In this document: in pieces, positions 49,165 through 56,201 of the stretch
How the letters are laid out: each line of letters starts with the position of its first letter
Numbering within the stretch: the first letter of the stretch is position 1
Virus record (IMG/VR): IMGVR_UViG_3300028801_000007
Location: 1 to 64,000 of that record
Source: a virus
Length of the DNA: 64,000 bases
Reading direction: 5' to 3' (one strand)
Translations under genes and position numbers: made by a program
Notes under the pieces: generated by a model
Databases searched by the model: none
The model's input: only the letters and a program-made list of their open reading frames with translations
Told to the model about the DNA's origin: nothing

Positions 49165-49532
49165 GCGCTTTTCCTGGCGTCGAGAACCTCTTCCATCAGC
49201 GTCAGTTCGACTTGGCGCACCAGAAATTGCGTGATCGCGCGGTTGCCGAGCTCGCCCTCGCTGACCGCGATTTTCTCGGCCGGAAGTGAGCGGCGCGCGC
49301 GACCGTCGGCGTGCGTATCGGTTGGGCTGAAATAGTCCGTGACGTGCGAGGCGTACAGCCCGCAGCGCTCGGCAAAGGTCGCTTTCGTCATGGCCTTGAT
49401 GCGGCGATGGCGCCACGCAAGGCGCACCGCATCACGGAACGTCACGCATTCCTTGATCTGTGCGTCCGGCAGGAAGGCCGGGGAGCGCATCATTCCGCCC
49501 ATCATGTGAAGCTCGTCGTTACTGGGGCTCAT
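49161..49532 (-). CDS. HTH protein, CII-like position (123 aa)
   Basis: From ATG 49532: MSPSNDELHMMGGMMRSPAF, then a helix-turn-helix candidate in KATFAERCGLYASHVTDYFS. C-terminal QFLVRQVELTLMEEVLDAR is helical. It lies second or third after Cro, the CII-like position. Role is inferred. Confidence 0.6.
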   Translation of the reverse strand: MSPSNDELHMMGGMMRSPAFLPDAQIKECVTFRDAVRLAWRHRRIKAMTKATFAERCGLYASHVTDYFSPTDTHADGRARRSLPAEKIAVSEGELGNRAITQFLVRQVELTLMEEVLDARKSA

Positions 49533-49546
49533 ATAAAAATCCAATC

Positions 49547-49570
49547 GAATTACCTGTTGAATTACCTGTT
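49547..49570. repeat. Tandem 12-bp direct repeat
   Basis: AATTACCTGTTG occurs twice in succession. It contains the TTACC half-site of the operators at 50322-50385, in front of the CII-position gene. It may be a regulator binding site. Confidence 0.55.
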
Positions 49571-49630
49571 GGGCTAGGAGCCAAATAAAGGGGCCGAATA
49601 ACCAGCCCCTCAGAAAACTTAATGCCCTAC

Positions 49631-49912
49631 TTACCCCACCAACCGCCAAACAGCATCAGCCGGAAACATCGAGGCAACCAGGGCAAACAAAACGACCAGC
49701 TCGGCGAACGTTTCCAGATCCACTGCATAGAAGAGCGCGCTCCAGAAGATGGCCCCGAGCACCGCGACGAAGCCAGCGATCAGCGCCCAGTCCGCGAGTG
49801 GCTTCGCTGGGCGAGCCTCGCCGACCTCTCGCGCTACGTCGGGGACCAAAGCGCCGAATCCACCGATGGATTGGCGGGTAACGTCCTTGCTCATGTCCTT
49901 TACTTGAATCAT
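49631..49912 (-). CDS. Membrane protein (93 aa)
   Basis: MIQVKDMSKDVTRQSIGGFG precedes two membrane spans (ADWALIAGFVAVLGAIFWSA, FAELVVLFALVASMFPADAV). ATG 49894 is an alternative start. It is close to the immunity region, where superinfection proteins are common, but function is not known. Confidence 0.65.
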   Translation of the reverse strand: MIQVKDMSKDVTRQSIGGFGALVPDVAREVGEARPAKPLADWALIAGFVAVLGAIFWSALFYAVDLETFAELVVLFALVASMFPADAVWRLVG

Positions 49913-49969
49913 CGTGGCGGTCCTCGTGTCAGCTTTTAAGCAAAACCGGTGGGAATTATGAAATTAGTA

Positions 49970-50308
49970 CTACTTAGGGGTGTCTTCGTCGATTTCGCCA
50001 GCGGTGGGCGGCTGTGCGTCATCCGAGGCGATCGCGCTATCTACAGCGTCCTTCCCTTTGATTTCACGATCCTTGTTTGGCTCGTAAAAGAAAGCTATCA
50101 AGTCAGCTTTGCTAAACTGCGCGCCGAACTGAAGGCAGGCCTGGTGCAACCACTCCATTCTCGTCGGGCTAGGAATTTTTCTGGCGTAGACCAGATGCGT
50201 TTCGATATACCGAACAGTAGTTTTGGCCGCCTCGGCAAAGGGTTTCTTGGCGGAGGCGTCTAGTGAGCGGTAAAAGCTCTTGAAATTGGCGGGTTCGGTC
50301 GGTCTCAT
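49970..50308 (-). CDS. Cro-like repressor candidate (112 aa)
   Basis: From ATG 50308: MRPTEPANFKSFYRSLDASA, AKTTVRYIETHLVYARKIPS, PTRMEWLHQACLQFGAQFSK. The sequence resembles the small Cro-type proteins of Burkholderia phages. It is divergent from the CI-like gene across the operator cluster. Confidence 0.6.
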   Translation of the reverse strand: MRPTEPANFKSFYRSLDASAKKPFAEAAKTTVRYIETHLVYARKIPSPTRMEWLHQACLQFGAQFSKADLIAFFYEPNKDREIKGKDAVDSAIASDDAQPPTAGEIDEDTPK

Positions 50309-50321
50309 GACCAAAATATAT

Positions 50322-50385
50322 ATTACCCGTACGGTAGTTGCAAGCGGATTTTACTACCCTGCTGGGCAATTTACCTATTGGGTAA
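50322..50385. promoter_or_regulatory. Operator cluster between cro-like and CI-like genes
   Basis: Three imperfect dyads with TACC/GGTA arms lie in the 96-base intergenic region: TTACCCGTACGGTAGT (about 50323), CTACCCTGCTGGGCAA (about 50354), and TTACC-TATTG-GGTAA (50371-50385). They are like lambda OR1-3 in number and layout. Divergent promoters are expected here; I do not see perfect -35/-10 pairs. Confidence 0.7.
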
Positions 50386-50404
50386 CAAATGGCCTAATAT
50401 CGAC

Positions 50405-51169
50405 ATGAAATCAAATGAAGAGGTGCGCCGCGAAAACCTGCAAAAGGTGATCCGAGAGCGCTACGAAAACAGCCAAACTGCCGCGTCTGACAAGCTCGGG
50501 TACGACCGGCCGACCCTTGTGAATCACTGGATAGCTGGGCGCAAGGCGATCAGCACGGCGTCAGCAAGGAAAATCGAGAAAGCTTTTGGGCTGCCTGACT
50601 TCTGGATGGACTCTGACCATAGTTCAGGGAAATTCGATCCGCCAAACATAGGGCGTAACCACGGCATAATTAAAGAAGCGCTTAATTCGCCCGGGGATAC
50701 GCTAGATAAACACGAACGAAAAAAGTTCGACAAAAACGTAGACCCGGCGCCGCTGGGTAAACGCGAAGTACCGGTCATAAGCTATATACAGGCGGGGATG
50801 ATGACCGAAGTTGTTGACCCTTACGCCTTGGGCGACGGGTTCGAAAAAATCATGACGGACGCGGACGTTTCGGAGGGAGCATTCGCGCTCGTTATCAAGG
50901 GGCTATCGATGGAACCAGAGTTCCGCGAGGGCGATAAGGTCATTATTGACCCTGCGGTGGCGCCCCTACCCGGCGACTTCGTGGCGGCCAAGAACGGCCA
51001 TGAAGAGGCCACTTTTAAGAAATACCGCCCGCGCGGATCCAATGAGCACGGAGACCAGGTATTCGAGCTGGTGCCGTTAAACGAGGACTTCGCCACCCTG
51101 CAGAGTGAGCGTGACAAAATGCATATCATCGGCACAATGGTCGAGCATCGGAAGTATCGGAGGCGTTGA
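50405..51169 (+). CDS. CI-like repressor (S24 peptidase family)
   Basis: The 254-residue protein (ATG 50405) has an N-terminal helix-turn-helix (NSQTAASDKLGYDRPTLVNH, WIAGRKAISTASARKIEKAF) and a C-terminal LexA/CI-like domain with the cleavage bond in VISYIQAGMM, catalytic Ser in IKGLSMEPEFREGD and Lys in VAAKNGHEEATFKKY. It keeps lysogeny, and can be cut after DNA damage through RecA. Confidence 0.93.
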   Translation: MKSNEEVRRENLQKVIRERYENSQTAASDKLGYDRPTLVNHWIAGRKAISTASARKIEKAFGLPDFWMDSDHSSGKFDPPNIGRNHGIIKEALNSPGDTLDKHERKKFDKNVDPAPLGKREVPVISYIQAGMMTEVVDPYALGDGFEKIMTDADVSEGAFALVIKGLSMEPEFREGDKVIIDPAVAPLPGDFVAAKNGHEEATFKKYRPRGSNEHGDQVFELVPLNEDFATLQSERDKMHIIGTMVEHRKYRRR

Positions 51170-51242
51170 GGCTGCGCAACCAACTAAGCCAGTTGTGTCT
51201 CGCCAGGAAGTGGTGTAGGAACACGTCACATCACTATAAAAA

Positions 51243-51270
51243 GTTGTGTATCATGGTGAATATACGCAAC
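51243..51270 (+). promoter_or_regulatory. Candidate operator of the toxin-antitoxin pair
   Basis: GTTGTGTAT and ATACGCAAC are inverted copies with one mismatch and a 10-base spacer. They lie 24 bases upstream of the antitoxin start, where Phd-type proteins repress their own promoter. Confidence 0.6.
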
Positions 51271-51293
51271 ACCTACACTAACCGGAGAGCCAT

Positions 51294-51467
51294 ATGAACA
51301 CCAAAAACGCGAAGAGGACTTTCGTCGGTGATTCTGCTCGTCCGATGATCACCCCCAAAAACATCGTGCGCGTCGCAAGCGAGTCCGATCGCCGCATGGT
51401 CGTCACTGCGGCCCGCGCCGTCATCAAAGAGCATCACGACGTAATCAAGGCACTCGCGAAGCGCTAG
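51294..51467 (+). CDS. Phd-like antitoxin candidate (57 aa)
   Basis: The protein MNTKNAKRTFVGDSARPMIT, PKNIVRVASESDRRMVVTAA ends in a basic helix. ACCGGAGAG precedes the ATG. It stands immediately before a Doc toxin gene (3-base gap), and so should be its antitoxin. It is a little shorter than P1 Phd (73 residues) and lacks an evident typical N-terminal Phd fold. Confidence 0.75.
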   Translation: MNTKNAKRTFVGDSARPMITPKNIVRVASESDRRMVVTAARAVIKEHHDVIKALAKR

Positions 51468-51470
51468 CGC

Positions 51471-51842
51471 ATGTTAGACGCGGATTTTGTCCTGCAAATC
51501 CACGACGAAATATTGCGCGACGAACCAGGGCTCAAAGGTTTCGCTGGGCCGGGATTTGCTGGTCTAGAGAGTGCTTTGCTGCGTGTGGATAACTGGGCCA
51601 CCTATGCCGACCTCACAGACGTCTTCGGGGTCGCATCAATATACGCGGTCGCCATATCGCGAGGGCACATTTTCAATGACGCCAACAAGCGCACCGGCCT
51701 CGTAGCCGCCCTCACCTACCTCAAGCTCCAGGACATCAATGTTGAGCGAAACGAGGGCCTTGAGGATTTAATGGTTGAGGTCGCAGAAGGCGCGCTAGAC
51801 GTTCAGACGTTCGCGAATATCCTTGCGGAGATAGCTTTGTAG
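51471..51842 (+). CDS. doc: Doc toxin (Fic family)
   Basis: The 123-residue protein carries HIFNDANKRTGLVAALTYL, the Doc form of the Fic motif (H-x-F-x-D-A-N-K-R). N-terminal LQIHDEIL matches Doc (helix 1), and the length is close to P1 Doc (126). Doc phosphorylates EF-Tu and blocks translation. The pair can stabilise the prophage by post-segregational killing. Confidence 0.92.
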   Translation: MLDADFVLQIHDEILRDEPGLKGFAGPGFAGLESALLRVDNWATYADLTDVFGVASIYAVAISRGHIFNDANKRTGLVAALTYLKLQDINVERNEGLEDLMVEVAEGALDVQTFANILAEIAL

Positions 51843-51878
51843 GCCGGTAACTACGGCGAGAGCCAACCCGCAACACCT

Positions 51879-51903
51879 AGCCCGCCCCGAGCGGGCTTTT
51901 TTA
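51879..51903 (+). terminator. Rho-independent terminator after doc
   Basis: AGCCCGC-cccga-GCGGGCT followed by six T on the plus strand. It ends the repressor/toxin transcript, so the early operon from 52078 has its own promoter. Confidence 0.9.
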
Positions 51904-51953
51904 CGCCAATTCCAGCAGACCCGCCGACCGCGGGTATTTTTTTATCTATCGCT

Positions 51954-52027
51954 ACTACCCTGGCAGTAGAAATAATTCATCGACTTTATTACCCTAAGGG
52001 GCTATCGGAATTGCTACCCGTGGGGTA
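51954..52027. promoter_or_regulatory. Second operator cluster, upstream of rightward early operon
   Basis: Three dyads with the same TACCC/GGGTA arms: TACTACCCTGGCAGTA (about 51953), TTACCCTAAGGGGCTA (about 51989) and TACCC-GTG-GGGTA (52015-52027). This echoes the 50322-50385 set. The 52078 gene starts 50 bases after. A repressor could silence both early operons, perhaps with a DNA loop. Confidence 0.7.
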
Positions 52028-52077
52028 ATATTATTTCCATCAGCAGCACACATCGCTGCATCCAGATGGAGTGAAGA

Positions 52078-52272
52078 ATGCAAGCCACTGTCACCAACAA
52101 CATCGAAGAAGCCGCTAAAGCATTTGCCGCCGGCCGCATCGTGCTCGGCGCATTCGAGGGAAGCAAGTTGGTTGACTTCGTGAAGTTCGACAAAGAGTCG
52201 GACATGCGTGCCATGAAGTCGCATCTGGAAACGAATTACCCGGGTTGCGTGATTCGGCGCAAGACTGCCTGA
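52078..52272 (+). CDS. Small early protein (64 aa)
   Basis: MQATVTNNIEEAAKAFAAGR, LGAFEGSKLVDFVKFDKESD. First gene of the rightward operon. Acidic then basic, alpha/beta. Function unknown. Confidence 0.65.
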   Translation: MQATVTNNIEEAAKAFAAGRIVLGAFEGSKLVDFVKFDKESDMRAMKSHLETNYPGCVIRRKTA

Positions 52273-52279
52273 GTCCGCC

Positions 52280-52369
52280 ATGACCCTTATCGACCAAATA
52301 GACGGAATCCTCGCAGCACTCGTTTTTGCTTTGATGCTGGTCGAGATGGTGCGTGGGTTGAAGTTTTGA
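52280..52369 (+). CDS. 29-residue membrane peptide
   Basis: The frame MTLIDQIDGILAALVFALML ends VEMVRGLKF. It has one TM span. Start follows the previous stop by 8 bases. Small host-takeover peptides of this kind are common in early operons. Confidence 0.4.
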   Translation: MTLIDQIDGILAALVFALMLVEMVRGLKF

Positions 52370-52405
52370 TAATTGCGGCATGGTGCCGCTAACTAGGGGA
52401 TAGGA

Positions 52406-52750
52406 ATGACCATAAGACCCATCACGGACACCCTGCGCCATATCGGCGGTGGCGTGTTCATCGATACAGCCAGCGACAAGATGAACGAGTTGGTTTCGGC
52501 TGTTGATGCCAGCGGCAAAGCCGGAAAGCTCACGCTTGAAGTGCTGGTCAAAAAAGCTACGCGCGGTGGCGCCATGCACATCACTGGCAAGGTCACGCTG
52601 AAAAAGCCGGCCGAAGAGCCCTTCGAAGTCATGTTGTTCGCCACGCCCGAAGGCAACCTGATCGCTGACGATCCGCGCCAATCCAAGCTCGATTTGAAGC
52701 GCGTCGAAGGCGCTTCCGATGCAGCGCCGTCCGCCCTGAAAACGGCATAA
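52406..52750 (+). CDS. Early protein (114 aa)
   Basis: MTIRPITDTLRHIGGGVFID, MNELVSAVDASGKAGKLTLE, TLKKPAEEPFEVMLFATPEG. Strand-rich basic middle. It precedes the DUF2303 gene as in other phages of this type, where it is of unknown function. Confidence 0.7.
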   Translation: MTIRPITDTLRHIGGGVFIDTASDKMNELVSAVDASGKAGKLTLEVLVKKATRGGAMHITGKVTLKKPAEEPFEVMLFATPEGNLIADDPRQSKLDLKRVEGASDAAPSALKTA

Positions 52751-52779
52751 CTTTTTACAGACACTAGGACTGACCACCC

Positions 52780-53628
52780 ATGGACCACGAACAAGAAAAC
52801 TTAGCTCAAACGCTCGCCCAAGAAATGAAGGCGCCGACAGAGCTAGTCAGCAATCAGACGCAGCGGCGCGTTGCGCTGCCGCCGAACTGGTTGATCAAAG
52901 AGTTTGACGACGCCGCATTGCAGCCTGCGCCGTTGCGCAAAAAGGCCGTCGTCTCCCTGCGCGACAGCGACAGCTTTATCAGCTACGTGAAGCGCCACGG
53001 CTCGCTGACTGACAGCACGGTTTGGTGTACCGCCGACTACACGAACGGCAAGGTCGACTTCACCGCGATCATCAACGATAACGGCGAAGACCCGGAAAAA
53101 GCAGCGTGGCGCGATCACAAAGCATTTTTCTCGCCCGAGTTCAGTGAAGAGTGGCGCCGCTGGATCGGCAAGAATAAGCATCCGTTCACGCAAGCCGAAT
53201 TTGCCGCGTTCATTGAGGAAAACCTCAAAGATATCGCATCGCCCGATGATAGCGGCTTCCCAGCCGGCTCCGCGATGCTGGAAATGGCAATGTCGTTCGA
53301 AGCCAACCAAGACATGCGCTTCAAGAGCACGATCCGCCTGCAGAACGGCGGCTTGAATCTCCAATTCGTGCAAGACGATGACGCTCAGACGCTGCAGAAA
53401 ATGCAGGTGTTCGAGCGGTTCGCGATCGGCATACCGGTTTTTTGGGGCGGCGATGCGTACCAGATCGATGCACGCCTGCGTTATCGCGTTCGAGACGGCA
53501 AGCTCGCGTTCTGGTTTGAGCTTATCCGCCAGGACAAAGTGCTCGAAGCGGCCGCCATTACCGTAATCGACCTGATTAAGGAAAAGACCGGCAACCCGTT
53601 CTTTTTCGGCAAGCCGTTTTTCGGCTAA
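52780..53628 (+). CDS. DUF2303 family protein (YfdQ-like)
   Basis: The 282-residue protein (NWLIKEFDDAALQPAPLRKK, TVWCTADYTNGKVDFTAIIN, AWRDHKAFFSPEFSEEWRRW) is a clear member of DUF2303, frequent in the early region of phages. AELS-type helix and PFTQAEFAAFIEENLKDIAS follow. Function unknown; probably DNA metabolism. Confidence 0.85.
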   Translation: MDHEQENLAQTLAQEMKAPTELVSNQTQRRVALPPNWLIKEFDDAALQPAPLRKKAVVSLRDSDSFISYVKRHGSLTDSTVWCTADYTNGKVDFTAIINDNGEDPEKAAWRDHKAFFSPEFSEEWRRWIGKNKHPFTQAEFAAFIEENLKDIASPDDSGFPAGSAMLEMAMSFEANQDMRFKSTIRLQNGGLNLQFVQDDDAQTLQKMQVFERFAIGIPVFWGGDAYQIDARLRYRVRDGKLAFWFELIRQDKVLEAAAITVIDLIKEKTGNPFFFGKPFFG

Positions 53629-53727
53629 GACGTAGACAAGGCAATCGCAGTACTCAGCGACTTCAACGAGGTTGCTGACTAAAGCGATTTAGTAGTACCC
53701 GCACCCGCCAGAGGCGGAATTGCGAAC

Positions 53728-53739
53728 GGTCTTTAACAA
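53728..53739 (+). promoter_or_regulatory. boxA-like antitermination element
   Basis: GGTCTTTAACAA resembles the rrn/lambda boxA (CTCTTTAACA). It lies between DUF2303 and small genes in the early operon. A nut-like role is inferred; no clear boxB hairpin is seen, although CCGCC-aga-GGCGG is 15 bases upstream. Confidence 0.45.
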
Positions 53740-53805
53740 TCGATTATGCAGCGGCCTCCCGAGAGGGACTCGCCCTGCCGGCCTTATCAGGTCGTTAGTT
53801 GGGAG

Positions 53806-53982
53806 ATGCACCTCACGCTAGGCCGAATTTTGGCTACTGAGCAGATGCATCGCCGCCCAACGAAGAGCGCAGCGGACCCGGAGCCGATTCAATTCGGGTG
53901 TCGCCAGGACGCTGCGCTGATTCACCAGATTCCATTCTATTTGAGTGGGATGCGGTTAGTCATCCTAATAACGGGAGCCTGA
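53806..53982 (+). CDS. Doubtful small protein (58 aa)
   Basis: Starts at ATG 53806 with TGGGAG close upstream: MHLTLGRILATEQMHRRPTK and a hydrophobic end (LSGMRLVILITGA). Its frame is open upstream as well to 53746. No family. Confidence 0.35.
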   Translation: MHLTLGRILATEQMHRRPTKSAADPEPIQFGCRQDAALIHQIPFYLSGMRLVILITGA

Positions 53983-53983
53983 A

Positions 53984-54130
53984 ATGCGCACCATTCTGAT
54001 TCTGCTATCGCATGCGTACATGGAATACGTCACATGGCCGCATCAAGTTTGGAGCGAGCGGCTCGGGCGATATGAGCAGCCTTCGATTTACCGAAGAAGT
54101 GTTTCGTACGAACAAATCGTGTGGTGTTGA
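53984..54130 (+). CDS. Small protein (48 aa)
   Basis: The frame MRTILILLSHAYMEYVTWPH has GGGAG upstream. A short hydrophobic start, then a Tyr/Arg-rich part. It ends 21 bases before the inserted endonuclease gene. Confidence 0.45.
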   Translation: MRTILILLSHAYMEYVTWPHQVWSERLGRYEQPSIYRRSVSYEQIVWC

Positions 54131-54151
54131 ATTTCCAGTAGCTGCATAAGG

Positions 54152-54817
54152 ATGAACTTAATCGAGATCGAAATGAGAGTGCGAGTCAAGGATCTAGCGG
54201 GGCAAAAATTCGGCCGCCTCTTGGTTGTCGGGTTTGATCGAATTGATGAAAAGCAGAACGCGCGTTGGTTATGCGAATGTGAATGCGGGAAGTCGGTGGT
54301 GATGCGCGGAGCGACTTTGACCGGCGGGAGATCGAGGTCGTGCGGGTGTCTGCAGCGAGAAGCTGCCTCGGCCATGAACACAACGCACGGCGCCACTGCC
54401 GGTGGAAGAAAGGTCAAAGAATACTCGGTGTGGGCATCAATGTTTGCTCGATGCCGAAACCAAAGTGACCCGGCCTATAAGGATTATGGCGCCAGAGGAA
54501 TAGATGTATGTGCCGAATGGGCTAGTTTCGAGCAGTTCATTGCAGACATGGGGCCGAGGCCTTCCGGCGATTATTCAATAGACCGAATCGACAATGATCT
54601 TGGTTACTGCAAAGCGAACTGCAGGTGGGCTACTAGGGCACAGCAGGCAAGAAACAACCGCAGAAATCGTTTCATAAATACGCCATGGGGCGTGATGGTT
54701 CTGACGGACGCCGCCGCTTTGGCTGGAATACATGTGGGGGCCGTGCGAAGCCGGTTGCGTCGTGGGTGGGCTGAGAGCGATTTGCTTAAACCTGTCGAAA
54801 CCAAGCGCAGCACTTAA
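54152..54817 (+). CDS. Zinc-ribbon homing endonuclease (single ribbon)
   Basis: The protein (221 aa; ATG 54173 is an alternative start) has one G-x-x-F-G-R-L...CECECG...SCGC unit and a nuclease-like region (YSVWASMFARCRNQSDPAY, YGARGIDVCAEWASF, YSIDRIDNDLGYCKANCRWA). It ends with a short helix-turn-helix-like segment (LTDAAALAGIHVGAVRSRLR). It is related to the three-ribbon protein at 5491-6522. It stands alone in the early operon. Confidence 0.8.
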   Translation: MNLIEIEMRVRVKDLAGQKFGRLLVVGFDRIDEKQNARWLCECECGKSVVMRGATLTGGRSRSCGCLQREAASAMNTTHGATAGGRKVKEYSVWASMFARCRNQSDPAYKDYGARGIDVCAEWASFEQFIADMGPRPSGDYSIDRIDNDLGYCKANCRWATRAQQARNNRRNRFINTPWGVMVLTDAAALAGIHVGAVRSRLRRGWAESDLLKPVETKRST

Positions 54818-54868
54818 AGAAAACGACCGTCTGGTCTGGTGCTGATTTAACAACCATAAGGAGTAGTC

Positions 54869-54952
54869 ATGCAACAGATTCAACCGCCTCCGCTTGCCGA
54901 CGGCGAAATCCTTCTCTTCTCCATCGCCGACCATCGCGGTGAACTATCGTAG
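54869..54952 (+). CDS. 27-residue peptide
   Basis: AAGGAG is 6 bases before ATG. MQQIQPPPLADGEILLFSIA ends DHRGELS. It may be a small gene or a remnant of a gene cut by the endonuclease insertion. Confidence 0.4.
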   Translation: MQQIQPPPLADGEILLFSIADHRGELS

Positions 54953-54961
54953 GAGGATCAA

Positions 54962-55303
54962 ATGAACCTCGCCCAAACCGAATCAGCCGCTGACTACGCC
55001 AGCGAGGCAATTTTCGCTGCCGCCGAGCGCACGAATGCGTTGATTGAAGCTTATGACACAGAACATGACCGACTTGTCAGGGCTGAATTCTTTCGGCTGA
55101 TGTCAGCGCCTACAGTCCAGGACTTGCAGATCGCGATGGAGTGCTGGGGCCTGACCGAGGCCATCGTGTTTCATGCAGGTTATACGAGCTTCGGTCACGA
55201 CATCGGCACGCTTGTGATGCCGGTTGGTGAGATGTTCAAGATTTCGTTTCAAAAAATGGCTGACGCGAAAGCAACGGCAATTATGGATGCGAGGTTGACA
55301 TGA
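54962..55303 (+). CDS. Hypothetical early protein (113 aa)
   Basis: GGAGG precedes the ATG. MNLAQTESAADYASEAIFAA is helical, EAIVFHAGYTSFGHDIGTLV follows. The stop overlaps the next start (ATGA). Function unknown. Confidence 0.65.
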   Translation: MNLAQTESAADYASEAIFAAAERTNALIEAYDTEHDRLVRAEFFRLMSAPTVQDLQIAMECWGLTEAIVFHAGYTSFGHDIGTLVMPVGEMFKISFQKMADAKATAIMDARLT

Positions 55304-55602
55304 AAAAATTTCCAGTCGGAACAATCGCCATCTTGCAGCGCGGCAAAACAGCGCAAGCGGCGTATAACGGCACGCAATGCAAGATCGTGATCGGCTATGG
55401 CGTACATAAAAAGATTCATCAAAGTACGGGCGAGGAATTTACGTGGCTCGGCTACGGCATTGAATCATGCGATGGGCGCATGTTTGCTGTCGAGCCGCAT
55501 CATTTGCGCGAGCCGCTGCCGTCTAGATTTGATCGCCTGATCGATCAGATTGTGCCTTGGGATGATCAGGTCCGGGCGATTGCGCATGGGGTGTCATTGT
55601 GA
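55300..55602 (+). CDS. Hypothetical early protein (100 aa)
   Basis: MKKFPVGTIAILQRGKTAQA begins an SH3/KOW-like strand-rich fold (GYGVHKKIHQSTGEEFTWLG). Small beta-barrel proteins of this form are common in phages. Coupled with both neighbours. Confidence 0.65.
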   Translation: MKKFPVGTIAILQRGKTAQAAYNGTQCKIVIGYGVHKKIHQSTGEEFTWLGYGIESCDGRMFAVEPHHLREPLPSRFDRLIDQIVPWDDQVRAIAHGVSL

Positions 55603-55868
55603 GCGATATTTTCGATGCCGCCTTGCTTCGTGAGCCAATCCCGTTGCATCCACTAGAGCAGCACATGACGGCAATAAAGCGGCGGGAGATTGAATCGCGT
55701 CGAGCAGCAGATGAAATCGAGCGGCTGCGCACGAGCAATGCTGATCTGATCAGCGCCTGCCGGAAGGCCATTGTCGCGATCAAAGGTCGTGAGCATACGG
55801 GATTTTTGACTGAGGCAATTGCTCGCGCGTCAATATTGACGAATCAATTCAATGAGGTGAACGCATGA
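55599..55868 (+). CDS. Hypothetical protein with GTG start (89 aa)
   Basis: GTGA overlaps the previous stop. A long helix (IKRREIESRRAADEIERLRT) suggests a coiled coil. Ends ATGA into the next gene. Confidence 0.6.
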   Translation: MSDIFDAALLREPIPLHPLEQHMTAIKRREIESRRAADEIERLRTSNADLISACRKAIVAIKGREHTGFLTEAIARASILTNQFNEVNA

Positions 55869-56020
55869 ATCTCTCTCCTAACGTCGATCTGAAACGTATC
55901 CGCCCGAGCTTGATTTACCGCTTCAACGCTTGGTGCGATAAGCACCCGAAAACCTCCATCGGCATGGGCATTGTCGCCTGCTTCTTGATCCTAATTTTGA
56001 AGAAATACGTGCAGCATTGA
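55865..56020 (+). CDS. Small membrane protein (51 aa)
   Basis: MNLSPNVDLKRIRPSLIYRF is followed by a membrane span (GMGIVACFLILILKK). ATGA overlaps the previous gene. Confidence 0.6.
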   Translation: MNLSPNVDLKRIRPSLIYRFNAWCDKHPKTSIGMGIVACFLILILKKYVQH

Positions 56021-56082
56021 AAGCCGTTCTGCTTCTATCGGCGCTTTGGATTGTAGTGCTGGCTTGGTGGATTTTTCAGTAG
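56017..56082 (+). CDS. Possible 21-residue membrane peptide
   Basis: TTG overlaps the TGA of the previous gene (TTGA). The frame KAVLLLSALWIVVLAWWIFQ is one hydrophobic span. TTG starts are rare, so this is uncertain. Confidence 0.3.
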   Translation: MKAVLLLSALWIVVLAWWIFQ

Positions 56083-56201
56083 GTGAATGTGAGTCGACCG
56101 GACATCTCACTAACAACTTAGGGGATCGACATGCGAATGCAACCGTCCAAACTTTTGAATATCTGAGCCTGCATCGGCGGCCTGAATGGCCTTGTAAAGG
56201 C

